A stretch of 64,000 nt of DNA. It comes from Phanerochaete sordida (lineage: Eukaryota > Basidiomycota > Agaricomycetes > Polyporales > Phanerochaetaceae). The notes beneath the pieces are model-generated. The model was given only the letters and a program-made list of their open reading frames with translations. It searched no databases and was not told the origin of the DNA. Shown here in pieces: positions 55,266 to 64,000 of the stretch. The DNA lies in contig BPQB01000035.1 of the NCBI GenBank assembly GCA_019973155.2, positions 273,200 to 337,199 of the forward strand, given 5' to 3'. Position 1 is the first letter of the stretch. The number at the start of each line of letters is the position of its first letter. Both the position numbers and the translations under genes were made by a program.

Positions 55266-55278
55266 GCGTATTTATGCG
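55266..55278 (-). promoter_or_regulatory. TATA-like element of CVIA gene
   Basis: GCATAAATACGC on the minus strand, about 66 bp upstream of the ATG at 55201. Confidence 0.5.
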
Positions 55279-56582
55279 TGCGCGCCGTCGCGGCGGCGGC
55301 GCCCTGTCCCTCGGACCGGCGCGCGCGCTGTGCGCCACACCCACAGCTTTTGAATGCCCACACGCCCAGCGATCATCGCGTTCCCCTGCGCGCACCGCAT
55401 GACGCACGGCGTGCATCCTGCTTCCACACACCCGAGCGACCGTCGCGCAGTCTAGGGGCCTTAGCGCGGCGGCGACGCCGATCGCCAGCCCGCCACACCG
55501 CCCGCCGTGTGGCGAGGTCCTGACAGCCGCGATCACCCCCTGCGCCCGGGCGACGTAACCTGCCACATCCTGCGGCCTTCCCGGGGCCCTGGACGGCGCG
55601 GCGTGCGCGCACGGCGTGCGCCTGCGCGCAGGGTCCACGGCTGCCGCTGTGCGTGTCTACTCCGGCTCCGCGCCCACCCTGCGTTTACCTCTGGCCCTAT
55701 CTGACCTTATCTGTCAACCTCCGACGAACCGCAGGATCGAGGCTTCTCTAGGCGGTCCTGTGCATCGGTGGAAGCCTCCAGCGCGTCCCACTCGGTGCAT
55801 TCGTCGTGGCGGCGGGCTTCTCTTACGCAGAGTCTGCTCTGCCGCCTGCGAGGTAAGGCCTTGAAGGTATTCACAGGGCCAGTGAGGGTGTACTCACCAT
55901 TTTTATCCTGCAGATCCTGCTCCTCGGTAGTACGACTGCCTGATCGCCTCTGTGACCAGCCGATCCACGTAGTGCAGCAGCCACGAAGATTAACCATCGC
56001 CCGTCACCAGTAGCCTGTGGGCGTCCGTGCCTTATCTACCCGCAATGCACGAACGCCGTGCCAGGCCCGCTGGCTTTGGCAACCGCCTTTTGGGGCTCCG
56101 GTCTGCGCGGCCAAACACTCGCGCCCGCGCGCAGCGCCCTCCATCGCACCGGATCGCCTGGCTCGTGGGAGCTGTCGGTCGTTACGTCCTAGGATTTGTC
56201 CTCAGCAATGCCCAGGTGTGTTCTGTGCTGTGCTGTGCCCAGTTATGCTGCCTGATACAGGGAGGACCAAGCTCCGGAGCTCGTATTAGAGGAGGCTCTG
56301 GGCTGGCTTCCCATCACCTGAATATTCGATGTGCCAAGGACGAACTGCTCTGCGGAAGACTTCGAGATCGCGCCGCGCGCGTTGAAGCCAACTTCAGAAG
56401 CAGCGTCGTCGAGCAGTTCGGATATCGCTATAGATTCAGAAGAGTTAGCAGGGAACGGCTGGGGAGTGCCGAAACTCAATCGCATCGCATCGCATCGCCT
56501 GATCTCTGAGGCTCATCCGTCGTTCTTCAAGCTTCATCCTCGACAGCGACCACGTACGTTTCGTGCCCTCCTGTACTCACTG
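55279..56582. other. Divergent promoter region of CVIA gene and F-box copy 2
   Basis: No gene recognised. The last 100 bp (56475-56582) match the region upstream of F-box copy 1. Confidence 0.5.
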
Positions 56583-58235
56583 ATGTCGGCTACTTCAGGA
56601 GAGGATCTGCCTCCAGAAATGGTTCACCGCATCGTCCTTGCAGCCTCTGATCTTGCTCATCTCCCATGGGATGTCGACGGGGCTCCTTCACACAAGAAGG
56701 GGTTAGCGACGTATGCGTCAACGTGCCGCTATTGGGCACAACTTCTCAGGCGCGACTTGTTTACGCGCCTCGTGCTGCGGAATGCTCAAGACGTGGTGGA
56801 TTTCGTGGACATCTGGCGGAGCAAACAAATTTCCGGAGTACTGCACGTCTCGGAGTGTCTCCTACAGCTTACACTCTCCGACGACACCAGAACGGCTTGC
56901 ACTGCTCTGGAGAAATATCATTTATTCGCCTTGCACGATATTCTGATGAATTCCACGCGGATCTTCATTTACGTCAATCCCTGCACTTCGTCTGCGGAGG
57001 GTGCTCCCCCACCTGTCACATACGACGGCAGATCGCTCCCCATGATCGCACTTCCTAGACACTTCCCATCACCGATACTGTCTGCGCAAGTAGTCGACTA
57101 TCTTGCCCTGCAGCACTTGCAACTTCCATCGTTCAAGCAGCTCATTCATTGCATCTGTCATATCAGACCCCACGAGCTCATCTTGGGCGACGTTGTCTTC
57201 GTTCAGGACGACATCGACGCATACATGGCCTCGACCCCACCCCTTCACAACCGAATGCGGTCGCTGGTACGATGCTCCACTGAGATCTGGGGAGAGCCGC
57301 AAGTATCTCACCTTGCAAGCTACTGCAAGTTTTTGCATCTCGTTCATGCAAACAGCAATGCCGACATGAACCGCGCCAGGACCTCTGCTGTGCAGAGCAT
57401 GCTACGGTTATTCGAGTGTATAACGGGAAGCGGCGCGTATAGCGGGACTAGCTTGTGCAGCTCGTTTCTCCCTCACGACGGCAAACACCAAGGTAAGCTA
57501 CCTGCACCTTTACTAAACGCATGTATCTCATGGCGGACCGGTCGTCACACTCGACCAGACGCACGTTACACATTCAGCGGATATGCCTCATGCCATGTCG
57601 GCGCCCATATCACAGTTTATCTCGACGAGCGGACAGGCCATATTGGCATTGAGACCGTGAAGGTCGACTTGCCTGACGATCTGCAGTGGAAACTAGCCCC
57701 GACTGCAACGGCGATCGACTTCGATGCCTTGGACCGGCTCCTCATCGAACTCGCTACTCCCACGACGCCTTCCATCCGCATCGGCGGTTCCTGCTACTAC
57801 GACAAAGATGGTCACCTGGAGCCTGAATCCCCCAAGGCGTTCCTGCGGGCGATTTTGGACGACGGGCACCCTCTTTGTCAGGTCCTTACTCGTCTGTCTC
57901 GGACACGGCGAATCATGCTCTTGGACGGCTATAGCATCCTTCAGACCCTCAAAGAAATGCTATATTCCCCGCTGCGACCCAGCGTGATCGACGAACAGGC
58001 CATACTGGACAAGGATCGATGGCTCTCAATCAACTGGATATTCGACGTGCTGAAGAAGAATTGGTCTGCGGAGGACCTGGCATCTGCGCTGCACGCGCTA
58101 GATCCGACTCCAGACGCAGCGCCGTCGAGCGGCTCGGACGCCGCGGAAGAGCAGGGCGAGTCAGGCGAGGAGCTGGCTGGAAGTGCTGAGGGTCAAGATA
58201 GGAGCGGAGAAGGAGAGGTGCCGGAGGGGGTCTGA
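56583..58235 (+). CDS. F-box-like protein, copy 2
   Basis: Starts MSATSGEDLPPEMVHRIVLA. The F-box-like segment continues CRYWAQLLRRDLFTRLVLRN, with conserved DVVDFVDIWR. It is a paralogue of the gene at 1619-3161 on the opposite strand. The unspliced frame is open throughout, but an intron at 57493-57558 (66 bp, GTAAGC donor, CTAAAC branch-like sequence, CGACCAG acceptor, phase 1) sits exactly where copy 1 has its intron, and it happens to be a multiple of three with no stop. The real protein is therefore probably 22 aa shorter than the open frame. The C-terminus carries an acidic Ser/Glu/Gly-rich extension absent from copy 1. As in copy 1, the ATG lies within a possible upstream intron (GTACGT donor near 56552, CTACTTCAG acceptor at about 56599). 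Confidence 0.72.
   Translation: MSATSGEDLPPEMVHRIVLAASDLAHLPWDVDGAPSHKKGLATYASTCRYWAQLLRRDLFTRLVLRNAQDVVDFVDIWRSKQISGVLHVSECLLQLTLSDDTRTACTALEKYHLFALHDILMNSTRIFIYVNPCTSSAEGAPPPVTYDGRSLPMIALPRHFPSPILSAQVVDYLALQHLQLPSFKQLIHCICHIRPHELILGDVVFVQDDIDAYMASTPPLHNRMRSLVRCSTEIWGEPQVSHLASYCKFLHLVHANSNADMNRARTSAVQSMLRLFECITGSGAYSGTSLCSSFLPHDGKHQGKLPAPLLNACISWRTGRHTRPDARYTFSGYASCHVGAHITVYLDERTGHIGIETVKVDLPDDLQWKLAPTATAIDFDALDRLLIELATPTTPSIRIGGSCYYDKDGHLEPESPKAFLRAILDDGHPLCQVLTRLSRTRRIMLLDGYSILQTLKEMLYSPLRPSVIDEQAILDKDRWLSINWIFDVLKKNWSAEDLASALHALDPTPDAAPSSGSDAAEEQGESGEELAGSAEGQDRSGEGEVPEGV
57493..57558 (+). other. In-frame 66-bp intron of F-box copy 2
   Basis: Donor GTAAGCTACC, branch-like TACTAAACG and acceptor CTCGACCAG. 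It preserves the reading frame, so a gene caller could miss it. Confidence 0.7.
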
Positions 58236-59060
58236 GATCTGAAGGTTCCAGGACGCGGCGTTGCTACTGACTCTGCACCAGAAAGGTTCCAAGACACACT
58301 CTCCCAAACATTATGATCTCCAAAGGTCCCCTATTACCGTTTTCCTGTCTCTGTGCCTTCATCTTATACGCAACGCCACGACAGCCCAGAAAAGCCAGAT
58401 CTTGCCTCACAGTTTCATTATTTCCATGATACTACAGTATGTACTTGTACTCGCAACTCCGGAGGTTTCGCTTACCAGCGACTCGTCCCTAGGAATGCAG
58501 TACACCGCAAGGTCGGATATGGAGCTCAGCACGTTTCTGTCGCTGGCTCGGATCCCTTCCTTGCACTCCATTTCATGGCATCGTCCCCATGTACGCCCGT
58601 CTCATATTCGCCTTATGACATCGTCATCCCAGCTACAAGACCCCGTACCACAAACCTTCTCATGCAGCTTAGTCTGCCGGGACGTTATACGAATCTTGGC
58701 CACTTCTGAGGTCTCCATGTACATCCGACGAAGGCAACGTTGCATTCCGAGGCAAACGTAGGACTAGCACGAATCTAAGAGAGACTAGTAGAGGGATATG
58801 TATGTGTATGGCGGGTGATGCGAGGAGGGATGGGCAGTATAAAGTATGGTTACAGAAAACATGCAGGGATGAGATGCAGATACAAGGGTGCTGAGATGAC
58901 GAGCGATAGGAGGGAGGGGTAGGGGATCAGTGCTACAGTACAGTAATGCAAAACAACACGACAGCGACAGGGATATAGATGATGAAACAGCGCACAGTCC
59001 TCGAGGGAGGCCCGAAAGTAGATTAGAATTAAAGAGAAAAGCAGTCCGGGTAGATGCAAA
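58236..59060. other. Convergent 3' region
   Basis: Between F-box copy 2 (+) and the histidine kinase (-), both ending here. Comparatively AT-rich. No gene seen. Confidence 0.55.
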
Positions 59061-62000
59061 TCATGGCAGGGCGGACGGATCTGGTGGCTCCGTCGTCGGA
59101 GTATATCCACGCCTGCGACGCTCGTCGGCATACGCAAGCACGTTCTTGAGACTCTTCTCGTAGACTGGTTTCGTCAAAACACTGCTCGATGATCAGTCAC
59201 CACGCTCTGGAAGCCGTGTACGGCCGAGGACTTACCGGTCAACGCCAGCCTCGAGGTATTCTTGCTGATCGCTTAGCAGCGCATTTCCCGTGACGCCGAC
59301 GACAAAGTCGTGTCGGCCCATCTCGCGGAGACGCGCGACAGTGTCAAGGCCCGAGAGCACAGGCATCTGGTTGTCGAGGAAGACGACCGCGTACTTGTAC
59401 TCTTCGGGCGGGCCGCCGGCAGATAGCGCCTCGTCGGAGAGGCCGCCGCTGCCCGTCTCCTCACTTGAAGGCGTCGCGCGGGTGCCGCAGAAGGTGCCGA
59501 GGATGAGCTCGAGCGCGATCTCGCCGTTCTCGGCCGTCGAGACCTTGCACCCGAGGCGCGTGAGCATGCGCGTCATGAGCTTCCGCGTGAGGGGGTCGTC
59601 GTCGACGACGAGCACGCGCATGCCCATCTCCCATCCGCCTGCGGACGAGTGCGCGCTGCCCGAGGGCGTGCCGACGGGCGTGCCCGCGTTCGAGCCCGGC
59701 GCGTCGAGGAAGCGCTCGAGCTGCTCGAGCGAGAAGCGCTGCGGCGCCGGCAGCTGGACGAACGTCGGCCGGACAGTCGTGTCGGAGGGCTGCTCGAAGG
59801 TCAGCGGCGGGTGCGGATGCTCCAGAGCAGGCGAGCATTCCGGCGTCGTCAATGGCACGGTCGGCGTGGGGTCCGTGCCTGTCGACGAGTCACCGAGTGT
59901 GCGGGTGAGGACTTGCCCCTGGGTCCTTGAGTCCGTCGAGATCTCGACAAGGCCGCCCTGATCCATGATGGTGTGCATTGCTGATTGCATTCTGGGAAGA
60001 TGCCCGCGCTGAGGCAGCCGCTGCGACCACCGTGACTCCGCACTGCCGACGTTGAGATGATCATGTACGTAGTCACCGGGGCCAGAATGTCCAACCCGCT
60101 CTGTCTGCGGGTAGAACTGTGGCGTTGTCAGGAACGGAACTGCCTTTGATCCGACTCCGAGTGCTGGAGCAATTGTCAGTAGAGGTGGCGTACTTGTGTC
60201 CAAGCAACTTACGCAGCTCCACCCAGAAAGTCGAGCCCTTTCCGACCTTCGACTGCACGCCCAGTCGCCCACCGCTAAGCTTCACGATTTGCCGGACGAG
60301 GGCCAAACCGAGCCCGGTACCCTTGCCGCCCTGCTGTCGTCCCATCTCCGTCTGGTTGAAAGCCGCTGTAAGGGCGAGTGAGAACCGCAACCCTGACGCA
60401 GGGTGATGTAACTCACAGAACAGCTTGCACTGTACCATATCGATGGGCCTGATACCACATCCCGTGTCGGTGATCTCGATGCGGACGACAATGTTCTCAA
60501 TCGGCGGCGGTTTTGAGTGCAGCGAATTGTGCTTCTCAAGGTGTTTGTACGATAGCTGCGGGTGCGGCAGCTTCTCGCTCACGCCTAGCTCCTTGAAGTT
60601 CGAGGCCGGGCTGCCGTTCACGGCCTCCTTGAGGTCCTTGGATCCGTCCGATGCCGTGAGCGTCTCGGAGTCCTGCCGTGACGGTAATGTGGAGTGCGGA
60701 AGGACCAGCCGGGTCGTGATGGTGAGTTGTCCGCCTGCGGGTGTAAACTTGCATGCATTGCTGCAGGCGTACATGAAGACATGAGGACATCGAGAATCTC
60801 AGATGATACGCGAGGGGAACGCACCTCGCCAGGTTGGTCACGATCTGCCGCAGGCGTGTCTCGTCGCCTACTACGATGCCATCTTCGTCCGGGTTCTCGG
60901 CGACCTTCTTGAGGGCTTCTAGCTCGCTCATGCCCTGGGCTTCGTACAGCAGCCTGCGCGCGATGTCGTCGATGCCCTTGTCGAGCTCGGTAACAAAGGA
61001 CAGGCTGCGCGCGTCTGTAGCCATGCGCAGCGGCACGAACAGTGAGCGCATGACCTTGTGGAACGGATATGGCCTCGACACGCTCTCAAAGCGGCCGCTG
61101 TCCATCCTATTGAAGTCGAGCACGTCGTTCAGCACCTTCGACATCATGCTGAGGCTCCCCTCTAGCGCTTTAAACTCGATCTCCTGCCCCTTCGCGACGG
61201 CGCCCGACGCGGCCATGTTCTGCACAGCGAGCAGCGCGGTGTTGAGCGGCACGCGCACTTCGTGGAAGACGTAGGACGTGAGACGGCGCTTTGAGTCGGC
61301 GGCCTTGCGCTCATTGACCTGAGCTTTTTGGGTCGCCCGAAATTGGACTTTGAGCTGGTCGCGCAGAGTGTAGAGCCTGCGTTCCGACTGAGCGCGAACG
61401 ATCGAGTTCACGTGAGCGAGGCTTCGGAGTCAATGTCACGGGAAACGCACATTCTCTCGCATGTAATGCAAGTATAGAAGGAAGGCTTGGAAGCACAGGA
61501 AGTTGATGACGTCTAGAACATGAGGCAATCAGTTTTCATCCCGAGATACCCACTTCCACCAACCACAACTTGCGCGACTCTACTTACTCCGAACCCAAGT
61601 TGTGCGGTCGGGAACGATCATCCCGAAAGAGCTGCGGAAAAGTGTCAGAAGTCTAGCAGAGCCGGTGTGCTGGTAACTCACAGGGCCATGAATGTGAGCG
61701 TACCCACAAGGGCGGGAAACCGGTGCAGGCCCAAACCGAACAGCGCGATCGTTTGCGGGGCATTAGCGTAGCTGCAACCCATGCACGGTTAACACTGGCG
61801 AATACAGCTAACTTGCCACTTACTAGAAAGTCGCCAAAAAGTCCTTTGTCCCGCATGACATGAACGGCCGGTGCCCACCGTAGTACGCACAGAGGTACAT
61901 GACGAGGATTTGGAAAACGCCCCACATCCAGGTTGCGAACATGAGGACGATTTGATATATCCAATTTCTGTCGCGGGGAAAGTCCCACAGGACCATGAAG

Positions 62001-62879
62001 AGGATGGGGAACGTGAAGGCCGGGGCGATCTTTGAAAAATCAGCGGGGGACGTGTAGTGAACAGGCTGCAGACGCACTCCGTAGTGAAAGATCTTGTCGG
62101 CCAGGGTGATAGGTTTGGGAACGAAGACGCATGATAGCAACCAGTTGAGAATGAAGAATCCAGCAGACCAGAGGGCCAGATTCTAATGTACGGTCACGCT
62201 CGACGTCGGCGCAGAGGCCAGTTGTAGCACGCACCTTGCGCATGAACCAGGTCTCCTTCCGGTACTGTTCCTCCGACTTTTCGTCGATGAACTCGGTGGC
62301 GAAGAAGCTTTTGATTGCTGCCCATATTCTATATCGGAAGTAGGCGTAGACTGGGCTGTTGCAGCGTCCGTCGTTATGCGAGACGGCCACGCTCTCTGCG
62401 TCCTCACCGGAGGCGTGTCCAGGTGGTCCGCTCCCACTCTTCTCTCCACCATGCCCAGAGTGCACACTCGACGCCTTGATGTCCTCCCCCCACTCCCTCT
62501 CTACCACGACCTCGTCTATCTCCTCCGCCGCCTCAAATCGTTTCCACTCCGGGTTGTAATGTCCAACTGTCGAAGTCCGTTCTCTGTCGCTCTCTGCATC
62601 AAGGTCAATAGACGACGCCGACGGCGCTGTGCCGGTACCGAATTTGCGGAGGAGTCGGTCCCATTGGGCCCTGAGAACCTGTGCCGTGGACTCCTTTATG
62701 CGCGCGCGCTGCTTGCGCTTCCCAGAGCTCCTGTTCGTCGGCGAGAACTGGACGACGGGCGGCGGCAGGACAGACTCATCGGTGTTAACGTCGAGTTTCT
62801 CGACGTGCGGTTTCGAGGGAACCGAGAGTCCGTCGTACGTCGATGACGTCCGCGTCGAATAGTGCGGGACCGCAGTCAT
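59061..62879 (-). CDS. Membrane-bound hybrid histidine kinase
   Basis: Starts MTAVPHYSTRTSSTYDGLSV; the N-terminus is cytosolic, acidic and disordered. Five or so membrane segments follow after splicing (FFILNWLLSCVFVPKP, FTFPILFMVLWDF, IVLMFATWMWGVFQILVMYL, FLCFQAFLLYLHYM). The HisKA domain has the phospho-acceptor in SYVFHEVRVPLNTALL (about 61270). The ATPase domain has the N box QIVTNLASNACKFTPAGGQL, ITDTGCGIRP and GKGTGLGLALVRQIVKLSGG. The receiver domain has LVVDDDPLTRKLMTRML, the phospho-acceptor Asp in AVVFLDNQMPVLSG, and the switch Lys in VLTKPVYEKSL. The last exon (59061-59181) follows a 54-bp intron. Such kinases feed a Ypd1-type phosphorelay; the ligand is unknown. Confidence 0.92.
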
Positions 62880-63439
62880 GGGACGGTCGCGAAGATGCAG
62901 GCCGCGAGTGGCGTCTTAGGGCCGCACGCAGGGTAGTCGTTTGGAATACGTGCTGTCGTGAGTCGTCAGGAGGGCGGCGTCCGGTCGGTGTCGGGGTGCT
63001 TCGCAGACCCTTGGGGGCTAGAGCCACAGTATGGCGCACAGGTCGGCTGTCGTCAGAAGGCGTCGTGGACGCAAAGCGGTGCTCCGGCGGTGCGCAGGAT
63101 GCGGATCGTCGGGGAGGGGCTATTGGTCGGTGGCAGAGCCGCGACTGCTGGGTCTGCAGAGCAACTCACGGGGAAAATCAAAGGAAAGCGCTGCCCACGT
63201 CCCTCGGTCTCGATCTGGGTCTGGCTCTGCGGGACTTGAATTCCCAGCGCTCGGGGAATCGCCCACGCCGTCCAGGCACACGCCCGCGGAGGAGATTCGC
63301 ACACTTTGTAAATCCTGCGTTCACGGTCACTCTGGCAGTGGGTCGAGCACATTTAAGTGGACAGACTGCCTCGGGTAATGAATTTTTTACCCCATCGCTA
63401 TTGCACTTTAATTCGTGAAGTGCGCCCAAGTATACCTCT
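62880..63439. other. Intergenic, histidine kinase promoter
   Basis: GC-rich, short frames only, no gene recognised. Confidence 0.5.
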
Positions 63440-63941
63440 TCACAGGTCACTATTAACTGTGACGTCAGGCGGAAGTATCTCGAGGTCCCGGGGCCCGGAG
63501 TACGCGTCGCATCTGTCGCGTCGATTCTGCCCGCCCGAGGCCGAGCAACGCGTCGAGAGTTTGGCAGTGGACGTCGAAGAGGCATTTTACCACTCACTTC
63601 TGCTGAAGTCACCCTTACAACGCGCAGGATGTACGCGCCATCCCGAGCCGTGGAAGAGCTTGCCGTCGCTTTGGGCAGGCTCGCGCGGACTGCTTCGATT
63701 AAAACTGCATCCCCGAGATCTTGCACAACTTGCCGGCTGTAGTCGCAGCCTATGCAACTATCGAGATATATTCAGCGAGCAACATCCTCCTCTTCTGGGC
63801 GCCTACCCGGGGCGGATCACATTCCTGCCCGACGCCTGCCCGACGGCGGATGCCACAACGAAGTCGTATGTCTAGGTATTTGTAATGTCGTGTCTTACCT
63901 CCTACCATGACGATGCCTGCCGGACCCGCCCGCCCAAACAT
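63440..63941 (-). CDS. Small unrecognised gene near the right edge
   Basis: Three exons join in phase: 63899-63941, 63598-63749 and 63440-63478, with GTAAGAC/GCATAG and GTGAGTG/CTCGAG boundaries. The 76-77 aa product starts MFGRAGPAGIVMVGGCDYSR, continues QDLGDAVLIEAVRASLPKA and DGAYILRVVRVTSAE, and ends ILPPDVTVNSDL. No family recognised. The introns (149 and 119 bp) are longer than most here, and the 5' end may extend beyond the window, so the model is tentative. Confidence 0.35.
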
Positions 63942-64000
63942 ATCTCTGCTCCAACTCGCGCCGCCGACGGCCTTTGTGCGATTTCCTACCGCGTGAAACG

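Noticed and set aside
61823..62140. Hydrophobic frame considered as a pheromone receptor
   Set aside because: It splices in phase with the histidine kinase and provides its membrane region.

Overview
The window is fungal nuclear DNA from an Agaricomycete, most likely a wood-decay polypore. The signs are high GC, intron-dense genes whose introns are mostly 45-75 bp with GTRNGT donors, a basidiomycete-style hybrid histidine kinase, and several short lipopeptide pheromone precursors with C-terminal CaaX boxes. The order Polyporales is an inference; no taxon marker was searched.

Layout from left to right: a Ubl-WLM metalloprotease (-) and an F-box-like gene (-); a pheromone precursor ending CTIA (-, 5.5 kb); ribosomal protein L11 (+); the histone-deacetylase-complex subunit Rxt3 (-); a Yrb2/Hba1-type Ran-binding protein (-); a Doa4-type rhodanese-USP deubiquitinase (+); the chromatin reader Snt2 (-); a probable DUF7330 protein (+) and an M20 amidohydrolase (+); a Rom2-type Rho1 exchange factor (-); a serine-rich hypothetical protein (+) and a DnaJ-X cochaperone (+). 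From 42 to 51.6 kb lies a repeat-rich, gene-poor block with three tandem CVVA-type pheromone units on the minus strand (two intact, one broken), an EI24/Rrt8-like membrane protein, a plus-strand CTIA pheromone gene whose stop codon appears to be split by an intron, a degenerate plus-strand array, and another CVVA gene. After it come a full carnitine acetyltransferase (-), a 61-aa CVIA precursor (-), a second F-box paralogue (+) in inverted orientation to the first, a membrane hybrid histidine kinase (-) and a small unrecognised gene at the right edge.

The main result is a dispersed pheromone-precursor locus: six apparently intact genes plus at least three relics over 50 kb. It is the half of a B mating-type (pheromone/receptor) locus that encodes ligands. 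No STE3-like seven-helix receptor was found, so the receptors must be outside the window or elsewhere. The precursors share TATA-type promoters, a predicted donor site 0-43 nt after the stop codon, and nearby AACAATAA-type motifs of the kind HMG-box factors bind. All intron, domain and family calls were made by reading the sequence; nothing was searched or run.
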